Assembly: GCA_963697455.1 (NCBI GenBank)
Contig: CAVOOI010000034.1
Coordinates: forward strand, 138,781-202,780
Direction of reading: 5' to 3'
Source of the DNA: JAFEDN01 sp963697455
GTDB taxonomy: Bacteria; Pseudomonadota; Gammaproteobacteria; Coxiellales; Coxiellaceae
Length of the DNA stretch: 64,000 nt
The notes beneath the pieces were generated by a model that saw only the letters and a program-made list of their open reading frames with translations, was not told the DNA's origin and did no database searches. Below are positions 24,502-33,319 of the stretch, in pieces (the stretch's first letter is position 1; each line of letters starts with the position of its first letter). The position numbers and the translations under genes are program-made.

Positions 24502-25305
24502 TTATGCTTGAAGTAGGGGCTGGTTTAATTGATTCTGATTCTGTTGAATTTGTTGATGATTAGCTATTGGTTGTTGAAAAAAGCAGCAATTATAATCATT
24601 CATGACACTTTTAACATCCGTAAAAGTGATTTGTTTGGTGATAAAATCTATGCCTATACGTAAAATAATAAATATTGAGGAAAATTGAATTCTGCTATCG
24701 GCTTCGATGTCAATTCCGCTGTCTGCACCATAAAATTTAAATGCAACTTTTTTTGCTTGGAGAACACCGGAACATATTATCATAAGTATTTTGGTAAGTG
24801 GGACAATCGTATATGTGTTTAATTCTCTATTATCGACTAATCCATTCTGCTCAACTTCCCGAATGGCTCTTCTAATCTGGGAAAATAATAAAAGATCGGC
24901 AAACAAAAAATTAGGATGTAACAAACCTAAAGCAATCTCACCGGTTTGTGCCGGATCAGTGAGATTCTCTAATCTAAGCATAGCGCTGCAACAACCAGCC
25001 ATAGCCACTGACCGGATGGTAGCATGAAGATGGCTTCTACTTGCTTGTTCGATATTTTCTGCTAGAAATATTTTTTTTAAAGAGTTTAATACGGATATTT
25101 CGATTAAGAATGTACCCATTAACAGTACAGCCATACCCCAATGAACAGGTTCGGAAACTTGATAGTCACTTGAGCTGATATTAGTAGTCCTGAAATCACC
25201 GGTTATAAGGATTTGAGTGGTATTGGCAAGCCCTGAGACGATTTGAGTTAAACCAGTTAATAAAAAAGAGACGGTTGTAATCGCTGAATTATATACTTTT
25301 TTCAT
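24502..25305 (-). CDS. Membrane protein of unknown function
   Basis: The 267 residues include hydrophobic segments at about 9-28 (TTVSFLLTGLTQIVSGLA), 56-75 (HWGMAVLLMGTFLIEISVLN), a weaker one near 95-112, and 168-185 (VPLTKILMIICSGVLQAK). The C-terminus is very Gln/Asn-rich and short (QQIQQNQNQLNQPLLQA). The family is not recognised. It ends beside an R3 hairpin, and no partner gene is evident. Confidence 0.5.
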   Translation of the reverse strand: MKKVYNSAITTVSFLLTGLTQIVSGLANTTQILITGDFRTTNISSSDYQVSEPVHWGMAVLLMGTFLIEISVLNSLKKIFLAENIEQASRSHLHATIRSVAMAGCCSAMLRLENLTDPAQTGEIALGLLHPNFLFADLLLFSQIRRAIREVEQNGLVDNRELNTYTIVPLTKILMIICSGVLQAKKVAFKFYGADSGIDIEADSRIQFSSIFIILRIGIDFITKQITFTDVKSVMNDYNCCFFQQPIANHQQIQQNQNQLNQPLLQA

Positions 25306-25613
25306 ATTTTTAATTCTTTCAAGTTAAGATGGATAGATATTTTTATAAATGTATGATATTTCTTTTTTAAAGAAAAAGCAAGAAAAACACAGCGTGCAGA
25401 GTGTCATCCCGCCTGGTAGCAGAGGGCTTTGTCGCGCACACGGCATGGCTCCTCCAGCTAGGCCTGCCTGGTGTTAGGGTTTGTAATGGTGTGGTTTTTG
25501 TCGATTGCGAAGGGATAACAGTCGACATTAATGCGCGAATTTAACTTGAACTATTAATATTTAAACTATATTATTTGGTTCTTCACTTTGAATATAGGCA
25601 AAAGGATATTTTT
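25306..25613. other. Intergenic region without recognised features
   Basis: The 300 bases between two divergent genes contain a GC-richer island (about 25390-25480) set in AT-rich sequence and no convincing small gene. The last bases, AAAAGGATATTTTT, hold the ribosome binding site of the next gene. Confidence 0.3.
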
Positions 25614-28592
25614 ATGCGAACCCCTTCAGACGAATTAATTGCCGCCATTATAGAGAATAAGCTAGTTCCTGCGAAAATTTTGATAACTCCGAATTACCAG
25701 ACGCGTATCCCTAGGATCGATATCCTCTCTTTTACAGATAATTCAGGAATCACGGCCTTACACGGAGCTGCAAAATATAACCGGCCTGAATTAATTCAAC
25801 TTTTTTTGACTGTTGTTTCTACCCATTATCCAGCACAATTAAACCAATTTTTGAACCGACAAGCAGGTCAATATAATAATACTCCATTGCTTGAATCTGT
25901 TTTAAGTCATGCAACTGAAAGTGTACAAATTTTGCTACAAAATAACGTAGATATTAATTTAACAGATAGTTTTGGGCATGGTCCAATATATTATGCTCTT
26001 CGTTACGGCATGCTTCCTATATTTAGTCTGCTGAATAATCAATTTGAAAGACTTTATGATCCGGCTACTGTAAAAAATCACTATAAAAATTTAATAAAGT
26101 TATTTGTTAAAGAGGATAATATAGAAGTCTTCAGAATATTAATATCTCATCCTAATGTATTTTTTGAAGATGATATTTTTAATGAAGCTAAAGGCAAAAT
26201 TAAATCATTACTGGAGTATAAGCCTGCTAAAAGACTAGCCAACATAGGCAGATTTCCTAGTATAAAAAGTTATTATGCTGATGAAAAAAAACCCTCAGCG
26301 GCATTCCTTAAAATTCTGGAAGATCAAAAAAACTCAAGTGATGAAGAAAGTTCTGATTCAGAGATAGACGATTTTTATATTTTAAAATCTCGCAATCAGG
26401 TGAAAGAAAAATCTAATCCCACTCAGTTATTGGCAAGAGGGGTTCATTTTAGCCCGGAATATTATACGACTAGCGCTCGGAGAAGCCTTAGGAAGCCTGA
26501 GCCCCATAATCAACCGGTTGGCAGCCGTGCTACAACAAAGCTTGCAGAATCTAAAGGGTTTGAGCGGGCTGATCAACTCATTAAAGGATATTTTGAATTA
26601 CTGAAAATGACGCCTGATAAACCGGAGCTTGATCAACTTTATAAGAAAAAGGTCAGAACCAAGGGTAATCAAACCGCAACATTTGATACGCTATATCATC
26701 ATTTTGTTCAAGCTTATGTTAATTCATATGGAGAGTTGTTTAACCAAGGAGGTGTAGTTCGTAATTTTAATTTTTTCTGCTCAGTCAATCCCTTTTTATC
26801 AACCACTCCTGATTGCACGATAGCAGCTAAATATGCAAATGGCCAAAGAATTAATCATACTTTAAAAATGAAACCTAAATTGCGTAAAAGCACCGGTGTA
26901 TTAAAGCATAGGCATATAGGATATGTTGAAGTTTATGAATTGGATCAGGATTTTTACCAAAAATATTCTCTGGATGTAAATTTCTTAAATAATCAAAGAA
27001 AAATTGGTATAACTCATAATTATTCTTTCAATAAGGAGATACTGATTGAATCTTCTATTCCAAAAGAATATGTGCTGGGTTTTCAAATGATATCACTGCC
27101 CAGTTTCAATCGACCTTGGTCTGAAGCAATTTTCAAAAATTACGGACTAGATGAAATAAACTATAATAAATACCGGCAAGCTTTATTAAGCGATCAAGCA
27201 GCTACCGAAATAGATAAGTTAATTGAAGTCGTAAGCGCTTATCAAGCGAATAGAATGGTAACTCAACTAAATTTACCAAATAGTTTACCTATTCAAACTT
27301 CCTATTTCCCATTGCTATCGTTTTCTCAACTTCCTCCTTTACCACCAACTCCACCCATTGGTTTACCCGAACCTAAACTCGAACATCCAGCTGATTCAAT
27401 ACTGGCTGCACAATTACAAAAAGGAGAAATTGAAAAAAGATTTCAACTTTTTAGAAAAAATGAATATGACGGCTTTACTTACGATTCCAAGCAGCCCTTA
27501 CTCGAGGGTAAATTACCTGATGGAAAACCTATACAACTAGAAATGTTCGAAGCTAAAGGGGATGGAAATTGTGCTTACTATGCGCTGGGCATTGAACGGG
27601 AAGCCGTCGTTAAAATATTGGAACCTTTGGCTGATGATGAAAAAATCCGTAAGTCACTGGCAAGAGAAATTATGAATGAATTTAAAAGTAATAGTTTAGG
27701 TCAAGCCGAGACACTAGAATCGAAAAATTTATACCAAAAATATTTAGATCTACAACAGAGGCAAGTTTTTCTAGAGAACCAAGCTAACGCTGAAATAAAA
27801 AAATTGACTCCGGCCGCGGAGCGGATGGGGTTAGATAGCCTCATTAAATCTATCCTTTTACCTATTTCTATTCGAAATCAATTAGAACAATTTAAAAAAG
27901 AGTCAGCTGAAATAGAAAACTCTATACAGCGTTGTTGTGAATCGAAAGAGATGTTTTTAAGCTATGTTCGAAATAGTCTTGGCCGTCAGGGATGGTTAGG
28001 TTATCAAAGTGCGCTTTTAGTAGCTCAACAAAAACATTTTAATCTCTACATTTGGAGAAAACTTGGGCAGAATTCTTTAGAATGCACCCATTATCATCAA
28101 GAGGATAAAGCCGTAAATACTTTCCATATTTTACATACTAATCGCTTTACTCATTTCAATTTGTTAGCACAGGCGTCCAATCCTCTGACTAGACATAGTT
28201 CATCACAACCTTATTCTTTTTTTTCATCGACAGCTGCAATGGCATTGCCTAACAGTCATTTGCCTATGACATTTACTGTTTCTGATGCTCCGAGCACTCA
28301 TCGTACCACATCGAGTTACTCTCCTCGTTTTGTAACGACTCCTCAAGAAAGCAAAGAAACTGAAAACATAGCAAGATTATTTAAATCCGCGCTATCATTG
28401 ATTGACGAATTATATCCACCCCATGATAAAAGCGGTAAAAGACGCCATTATTTAAAAATGGTTACTGATCTTAAAAAAGAGTATCAAAAGTCATTTAAAA
28501 AAGAAGATATTGAATTGTTAGTTTCCAACCTACAATCCCTAAAAATTGTCGCTCTCGCGGCACGACCTCTCCAGCTCCTGGTTTTGAAATAG
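25614..28592 (+). CDS. Ankyrin-repeat protein with OTU-type cysteine protease domain (candidate effector)
   Basis: The protein has 992 residues from ATG 25614, which follows AAAGGA; an ATG at 25575 is less likely. Residues about 15-170 hold ankyrin-like units (ITALHGAAKYNRPELIQLFL, TPLLESVLSHATESVQILLQNNVDINLTDSFGHGPIYYALR). The middle, about 285-500, has NPFLSTTPDCTIAAKYANG and EILIESSIPKEYVLGFQ, reminiscent of ADP-ribosyltransferase STS and ExE regions. About 635-855 is an OTU domain: EAKGDGNCAYYALG with Asp650 and Cys653, and NRFTHFNLLA with His847. OTU domains remove ubiquitin, a eukaryotic substrate, and Legionella uses several as effectors. The OTU call is firm by motif; secretion and the middle domain are inferences. 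Confidence 0.85.
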   Translation: MRTPSDELIAAIIENKLVPAKILITPNYQTRIPRIDILSFTDNSGITALHGAAKYNRPELIQLFLTVVSTHYPAQLNQFLNRQAGQYNNTPLLESVLSHATESVQILLQNNVDINLTDSFGHGPIYYALRYGMLPIFSLLNNQFERLYDPATVKNHYKNLIKLFVKEDNIEVFRILISHPNVFFEDDIFNEAKGKIKSLLEYKPAKRLANIGRFPSIKSYYADEKKPSAAFLKILEDQKNSSDEESSDSEIDDFYILKSRNQVKEKSNPTQLLARGVHFSPEYYTTSARRSLRKPEPHNQPVGSRATTKLAESKGFERADQLIKGYFELLKMTPDKPELDQLYKKKVRTKGNQTATFDTLYHHFVQAYVNSYGELFNQGGVVRNFNFFCSVNPFLSTTPDCTIAAKYANGQRINHTLKMKPKLRKSTGVLKHRHIGYVEVYELDQDFYQKYSLDVNFLNNQRKIGITHNYSFNKEILIESSIPKEYVLGFQMISLPSFNRPWSEAIFKNYGLDEINYNKYRQALLSDQAATEIDKLIEVVSAYQANRMVTQLNLPNSLPIQTSYFPLLSFSQLPPLPPTPPIGLPEPKLEHPADSILAAQLQKGEIEKRFQLFRKNEYDGFTYDSKQPLLEGKLPDGKPIQLEMFEAKGDGNCAYYALGIEREAVVKILEPLADDEKIRKSLAREIMNEFKSNSLGQAETLESKNLYQKYLDLQQRQVFLENQANAEIKKLTPAAERMGLDSLIKSILLPISIRNQLEQFKKESAEIENSIQRCCESKEMFLSYVRNSLGRQGWLGYQSALLVAQQKHFNLYIWRKLGQNSLECTHYHQEDKAVNTFHILHTNRFTHFNLLAQASNPLTRHSSSQPYSFFSSTAAMALPNSHLPMTFTVSDAPSTHRTTSSYSPRFVTTPQESKETENIARLFKSALSLIDELYPPHDKSGKRRHYLKMVTDLKKEYQKSFKKEDIELLVSNLQSLKIVALAARPLQLLVLK

Positions 28593-28671
28593 TATTTGTT
28601 TTAAATTATGACTTATGCGATTATCATTGCAGATTTGATGTTGAAACGCATTAAAATGAGGAAATTTAATT

Positions 28672-29748
28672 ATGAAATTAAAAGAGTTACAAGAAGCATG
28701 CAAAGTTTTAAATTATAACTCTAGTGATGTAAAAGCAATGCTTTATGAAGGCCGCTATGATTTTCGAGACAAAACAACGTCTCTTAGTTATGCTCACTTC
28801 TCTATATTGGTATATGCTGCGCTGGTGGCCGGGGGCGTCAAAGATAATGAGCTCGTTCCAATCAATTTATTGCAAATCAACATTACTCAATTTATGGCCC
28901 CTATTATGAAAAGCATAATAGATTCACGTCGGCCATCTATATTCGAGATTAAAGAAGTAATCAAAAAAAATATAGCTTTTAATAAAAGAATTTCAGCTTT
29001 CCTCGAGAGTAAAAATAATGAAGATTTTATCGCGGTCGCAGTCAGTGACGATCTAAGTCCTAACGCTTCTCATGGGATGCGAGTTCACTTACAGAGACAT
29101 CATCACCGCTTCACTATCCAGATCTTTGATTCTGCTGTTGGTGAGGGTAAAAAGGGTGACGAAGCAGCGAGTGAATCCGCCAATTTTCAGTGGCTCAGCG
29201 CTTATCTTGTCCAATTTATAAAGAATGTTCAACCATCTGCTACTTTTAAGCTATCAGCAAAAGCCAGCCCACATCAGCTATCCCATTTATGTTACGATCA
29301 TAGCGCTTTTGCGCTTGCCGAGTACGTACTTACTACAATGGGAAAAGAATGCCATTTTATAATACCTGAAGAAAAAGGTGGGCAAGGACAGCGTATTCCT
29401 TTACGAGAAAATTTGTATAGTTGTCATGAAATCCAGGCTGTTGACTTAACTCATAAAATTAAACCCTTGGTGAATTACATAGCAACATCTGTTCTTAAGC
29501 AAGGGCCGATAACGCGGGTTACTGACTCAGCCAGCCAGATCCAAAAAGATGCGGAAATGGCGCAAAAACTGACGCAGCAATTTGAAACGGATAGTAAAAG
29601 AGTACTTGAGGAGCACCAGAGATTAACGGAGCAATTTGCATCCTCAAATCCGCAGGCATTACTTCCAGCGAAAGGGTATCGTCGGTTAAGCGACGATAAG
29701 AAGCCAGAAGACTCGAATAATTCTTGCTGCTTTTGCATTATTTTATAG
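28672..29748 (+). CDS. CaaX-ended protein with a CE-clan protease-like core (candidate effector)
   Basis: The 358-residue protein ends CCFCIIL, where CIIL is a C-terminal CaaX box that host enzymes would prenylate (Leu favours geranylgeranylation). Residues about 120-215 have the order seen in Ulp1/YopJ-type (CE clan) proteases: His139 (VHLQ), Asp153 (IFDSA), Gln202 and a YDHSAFAL block at 208-215, in which the nucleophile position usually Cys after Asp is His210; Cys207 is close by. This core is my inference. The segment about 283-330 is a charged helix. The gene follows the OTU gene by 80 bases, and a shrunken paralogue lies at 32917. Confidence 0.65.
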   Translation: MKLKELQEACKVLNYNSSDVKAMLYEGRYDFRDKTTSLSYAHFSILVYAALVAGGVKDNELVPINLLQINITQFMAPIMKSIIDSRRPSIFEIKEVIKKNIAFNKRISAFLESKNNEDFIAVAVSDDLSPNASHGMRVHLQRHHHRFTIQIFDSAVGEGKKGDEAASESANFQWLSAYLVQFIKNVQPSATFKLSAKASPHQLSHLCYDHSAFALAEYVLTTMGKECHFIIPEEKGGQGQRIPLRENLYSCHEIQAVDLTHKIKPLVNYIATSVLKQGPITRVTDSASQIQKDAEMAQKLTQQFETDSKRVLEEHQRLTEQFASSNPQALLPAKGYRRLSDDKKPEDSNNSCCFCIIL

Positions 29749-29761
29749 AGAGAGTAAATTT

Positions 29762-30397
29762 ATGATTGATTTATATTACTGGCCAACTCCAAATGGGGAT
29801 AAAATTGCTATCTTCTTGGAGGAGGCGAATTTAGAATATCGGCTTATTCGTGTAGATATTTTTAAGAATGAGCAGTTCGCACCTGAATTCTTGCAAATAT
29901 CTCCCAATAATAAAATTCCCGCTATAGTTGACTATAATCCTAGTGACAAAGGTCAACCGGTATCTATATTTGAGTCCGGGGCAATTTTACTTTACTTAGC
30001 TGAAAAGACGGGCCTATTTTTGCCGCAAAACTTTAGAGCGCGTTTGGAAGCTGTGCAATGGTTATTTTGGCAAGTGGCGGGTTTGGGACCGATGTCCGGC
30101 CAGAACCACCATTTCTCTCGATATGCGCCCGAACGAATTCCTTACGCCATCGATAGATATGTAAAAGAGACTACGCGTTTATATAATGTATTAGAGAAGC
30201 GTTTAGTAGGCCGCGAATTTTTGATAGGAGATTATTCTATCGCCGATATGGCGATTTATCCTTGGATTGCATTATATGAATGGCAATCTCAGAATATTAA
30301 TGATTTTCCAGAGATTAAACGTTGGTTGCTGAGTATTCAAAAACGCCCCGCAGTTCAAAGAGCTTATGCTAAAGGTGGCCCAGGCGGTAGTCATTAG
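29762..30397 (+). CDS. Glutathione S-transferase family protein (YfcG/Ure2-like)
   Basis: The N-terminal thioredoxin-fold domain carries the YYWPTPNGDKIAIFLEE block typical of YfcG-type disulfide-bond reductases, with PNNKIPAIVDYNP and IFESGAILLYLAEKT binding glutathione. The helical C-terminal domain contains RLVGREFLIGDYSIADMAIYPWI, the N-capping/hydrophobic staple region. The length of 211 is normal. It starts 13 bases after the CaaX gene and was duplicated together with it; only a 60-base piece of the second copy remains at 33224. Confidence 0.92.
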   Translation: MIDLYYWPTPNGDKIAIFLEEANLEYRLIRVDIFKNEQFAPEFLQISPNNKIPAIVDYNPSDKGQPVSIFESGAILLYLAEKTGLFLPQNFRARLEAVQWLFWQVAGLGPMSGQNHHFSRYAPERIPYAIDRYVKETTRLYNVLEKRLVGREFLIGDYSIADMAIYPWIALYEWQSQNINDFPEIKRWLLSIQKRPAVQRAYAKGGPGGSH

Positions 30398-30453
30398 CTC
30401 CGCCATTCATTGATATTTAAATGGATAAGGGTTTCAAACCTGATGTGTCTATG

Positions 30454-31158
30454 TTAAAGAGCTTCAACTTTACCGTTTTTATACACTAAATATGCTATTC
30501 CGTTTTGAGTGCTTATTTTTTCTTGCGGAAATGCTTTTTTAATGTCGCTAATGTGAATATGGCTGCCTAACCATTCGATGGTTTGCACGCTCGCATGATT
30601 AAATCCATTGCAGGTATTATTTAAATGCAAGGAAAAAGCCTGTCTATATGAAATTGGTAAATTTTGCTGAACGATTTTAATCATATCGTTAATGGAGTAA
30701 TGGTGTGGAGATGTAAAATGCACACTAACGCTGCCCAAAACCGATTTTTCCGAGGGGATAAATACCGCAATGCTATCTTGGTCAAGAGCATTAGCAAGCT
30801 TAACAGCCAGCGAAAAAACTTGTTGTTTTGATAATGTCTGATTAGGTGAAGTATAGAATATTTCAGAATTGTCTGCGGTAATATTTTTGTCTGTCGACAT
30901 TTGATAAGTGCCAAGAATATCTTCAAATTTTCCTTGTTGCAAATGGCCATTTTGCATGATACGAATGGTATCATTTTGCAATTGCTTTTGTGGTGCGCTG
31001 CTTAATCTATCGTAAGCTGTTCTAATATCAATTTCTTGGTTGTTATTTGAGGAAAAAAATTCAATAGGGGTATTAGCATAAAGAGGAGTTGTGAAAAATA
31101 TCAACGATAATGCAATACTATGAACGAGTGCAATAGTCTTTTTTACTGTAAACATCAC
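30454..31158 (-). CDS. Exported protein of unknown function
   Basis: Residues 1-28 are a signal peptide (KKTIALVHSIALSLIFFTTP then LYA-NT), so the 234-residue product is likely periplasmic or secreted. The rest is a mixed alpha/beta protein with DQDSIAVFIPSEKSVLGSVSVHF and a single pair of close features, NNTCNGF. No family is recognised. It stands alone on the minus strand between the GST gene and a divergent lipoprotein gene. Confidence 0.6.
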   Translation of the reverse strand: MMFTVKKTIALVHSIALSLIFFTTPLYANTPIEFFSSNNNQEIDIRTAYDRLSSAPQKQLQNDTIRIMQNGHLQQGKFEDILGTYQMSTDKNITADNSEIFYTSPNQTLSKQQVFSLAVKLANALDQDSIAVFIPSEKSVLGSVSVHFTSPHHYSINDMIKIVQQNLPISYRQAFSLHLNNTCNGFNHASVQTIEWLGSHIHISDIKKAFPQEKISTQNGIAYLVYKNGKVEAL

Positions 31159-31235
31159 TTTTCCTATAATGATTAATGAAGGTTGTTAGTGTAAAACATC
31201 ATCGTTTGTCTATCAATAGCTAGTCATAGACGCTG

Positions 31236-31272
31236 GGGATTTTAAATTTGACGCCGACTCTGACGCCAATGT
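31236..31272. repeat. Dispersed repeat family R2, tail fragment
   Basis: The sequence TTTTAAATTTGACGCCGACT and the following CTGACGCCAATGTT match the right ends of the repeats at 10946 and 11804 with a few changes. It lies between divergent genes. Confidence 0.6.
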
Positions 31273-31374
31273 TGCGCTCGGAGGGCTTAACCCTCACTGT
31301 TCCGGGTTTGGATTAAAATAATGTTGAATTAGGGAGCAATAGAATTTATACTAATTAGGATTCTTAGGAGGATT

Positions 31375-31818
31375 ATGATGAGAAATAGTTTTCGACCTGT
31401 AATAGTGTTAACCTTAGCGCCATTACTGGCTGCCTGCTCTATTGGCCATACTTCTGTGTCATCGGGAGTTAAAAATGCGCTTCATCAAAATCACCTGGCT
31501 AGTGGTGCGCCTGTTACCCTGGGGATGATGGAACCTACTTCAGCTTGGGGTTGTCAAATATTAGATAGACAAAATTATAAGTGGGCCCTCATGGAGTTGG
31601 AAGGTCAGGCCAAAGTAGTTGGGGGTTTTGTAATGGTAGAGCATCATGCTCTGGATTATGCGAATAAAAACCAATTAAAAACCAATTACATCTATTATAA
31701 CGTCCCTAGTACTAACGATGTAGGTATGATTAATGTAACTGCTGTGTTTAATAACGATCGAGTGCCTGTCATTTTTTATAAATGCTCAAAAGTAAACCCG
31801 AAAGTTCCTTCAGTTTAG
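31375..31818 (+). CDS. Lipoprotein of unknown function
   Basis: A signal peptide ends in the lipobox LLAAC, so Cys21 (or 20 from the second Met) is the likely lipid-modified residue. The mature part of about 125 residues contains TLGMMEPTSAWGCQILDRQNYKWALMELEGQ and ends with a second Cys (FYKCSKV). TAGGAGG lies right before the two Met codons. The family is not recognised. Its stop is one base from the end of the convergent gene. Confidence 0.65.
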   Translation: MMRNSFRPVIVLTLAPLLAACSIGHTSVSSGVKNALHQNHLASGAPVTLGMMEPTSAWGCQILDRQNYKWALMELEGQAKVVGGFVMVEHHALDYANKNQLKTNYIYYNVPSTNDVGMINVTAVFNNDRVPVIFYKCSKVNPKVPSV

Positions 31819-31819
31819 C

Positions 31820-32737
31820 TCACAATTCAGGCGACCCTGAGGTAATAAGCATTGGATCCCAACCTGCTCGTTCAGCGCCAGCAGCATAAGTGGAATTAAA
31901 AAAAGCCAACAAATCTCCATCAGGGTCAGCGGATTTTTGTATTTGCTCATAATCCAGCAAAAATTCACCTAAGGAAGATTCCCAGCGAGCTGACCCCGGT
32001 GTTACTTTGGCATTTTCAATTTGTGATGGTTGAGGATAGGTGAATGAAAAAAAAGCTGGTTTTGGGTAAAGCGCATTACCACACCACCAACCGGCTTCAA
32101 TTTGCGCATCATCCATGGCGTTTTTCCGAATAAAATCCGAGTTATCTGCAGTGATGGGCACATGAATTCCTTTATATCGAACGTCGCGTAAATCTAAAGT
32201 TCCCCACATTAAGCCCACCGGCGGTGAAATCCCTCTGAATAAAGCGTGATAACGTTGTAAAACACGATGGATCTGACATAAGGTTTGCCACCAGGCCTGG
32301 GCTAACTTAGGTTGATAAATATGTTTTTCTACATCTCGTTCAAAAGGGACCGGATTAGGTATTTCAGCAGGCATGGTACTTATCTTTAAATCAATGTTCA
32401 TCTGCTTAAGCGTTTGCAGTATATTTCCAGTTAGTTCGGCAACCGAGGAGGTTGCCACCGGAATCACTTCTTTTGCACCCCAGCTAGATAAAATTTGGAT
32501 CTGCTGTTCCAAGAAATTTATATCTATACTAAAATTTTTATCTTTATAATGAATTGGGCCACTGGTCAGGCCACTACTGGTCAGCCACAACGCAACCCCT
32601 GCCCAATGGGGTTCAAAAGGTTGAGATAATTTTAATTTGCCGATTACTTGGGCAGCCATATGGATTAGATGCAACGTTGATTGCATCTCCGGATAATAAA
32701 GTATCGGCCAATTTGAATTCTTATTTTCCTTAGCCAT
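31820..32737 (-). CDS. DUF5996 family protein
   Basis: The start at 32737 (MAKENKNSNWPILYYP) follows GGAGGAG; the longer open frame upstream has no support. The 305 residues show the family features WPILYYPEMQSTLHLIHMAAQVIGKLKL, HWAGVALWLTSSGLTSGPI, and FWWGTLD-like LMWGTLDLRDVRY, with the C-terminal EFLLDYEQIQKSADPDGDLLAFFNSTYAAGAERAGWD. The function of these proteins is unknown; they are common in free-living bacteria. It lies between the two copies of the duplicated CaaX-GST segment. Confidence 0.75.
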   Translation of the reverse strand: MAKENKNSNWPILYYPEMQSTLHLIHMAAQVIGKLKLSQPFEPHWAGVALWLTSSGLTSGPIHYKDKNFSIDINFLEQQIQILSSWGAKEVIPVATSSVAELTGNILQTLKQMNIDLKISTMPAEIPNPVPFERDVEKHIYQPKLAQAWWQTLCQIHRVLQRYHALFRGISPPVGLMWGTLDLRDVRYKGIHVPITADNSDFIRKNAMDDAQIEAGWWCGNALYPKPAFFSFTYPQPSQIENAKVTPGSARWESSLGEFLLDYEQIQKSADPDGDLLAFFNSTYAAGAERAGWDPMLITSGSPEL

Positions 32738-32916
32738 TAACAAACTCCTCCATTTTGCAAATCCTGCTACTAATAATAGCATATTTTGGATTATTAAAAT
32801 TCCTGTGCGGGATATAATGATTGATCTTTGATATAATATTTGTTTTAAATTATGACTTATGCGATTATCTTTTGGGTATTCGATGTTGAAACTCATTAAA
32901 ATGAGGAAAATTAATT

Positions 32917-33228
32917 ATGAAAAAGGAACAACCAGAAGACGAAATCGAACTTTCTAAAAGCCCGGTAAAGCGGGTTACTGGCCCAGCCAGCCAGATCCAA
33001 AAAAAAAATGCGGAAAGGGAAAAAAAACGGGACCAAGAACTGAAGCTGCAATTTGATGCGGATAATAAAAGAATATTCCAGCAATACCAGCCATACCTGG
33101 ACTTAAAAAAACAAGTTGCATCCTCAAATCAGCAGATATTATTGCCAGCGAAAGTTGCTCGTCAATGCCGCAACGATAAGAAGCCAGAAAACTCAAATAA
33201 TTCTTACTGGTCTTGCATTATTTTATGA
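32917..33228 (+). CDS. Shrunken paralogue of the CaaX protein
   Basis: The 103-residue protein keeps the start region and the C-terminal tail of the gene at 28672 but lacks about 270 internal codons, including the protease-like core. Shared features are the same 80-base upstream region, the charged helix after ASQIQK, the DKKPE-(D/N)-SNNS block and the end CIIL, again a CaaX box. It may be a short prenylated coiled-coil protein or a decaying relic. The stop codon is created by the junction with the GST remnant. Confidence 0.55.
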   Translation: MKKEQPEDEIELSKSPVKRVTGPASQIQKKNAEREKKRDQELKLQFDADNKRIFQQYQPYLDLKKQVASSNQQILLPAKVARQCRNDKKPENSNNSYWSCIIL

Positions 33229-33285
33229 TTATTCTATCGCCGATCTGGCGATTTATCCTTGGATTGCATTATATGAATGGCACAT
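33224..33285 (+). pseudogene. 60-base remnant of a glutathione S-transferase gene
   Basis: This stretch matches the sequence encoding DYSIADMAIYPWIALYEW in the GST gene at 29762 with one or two changes. Both ends are cut, one in the stop codon of the short CaaX gene, the other shortly before rpe. It proves that the segment is a duplicate with internal deletions. Confidence 0.85.
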
Positions 33286-33319
33286 TGATATGTTATCATG
33301 GCCGGCTGGAGGGTTAATA

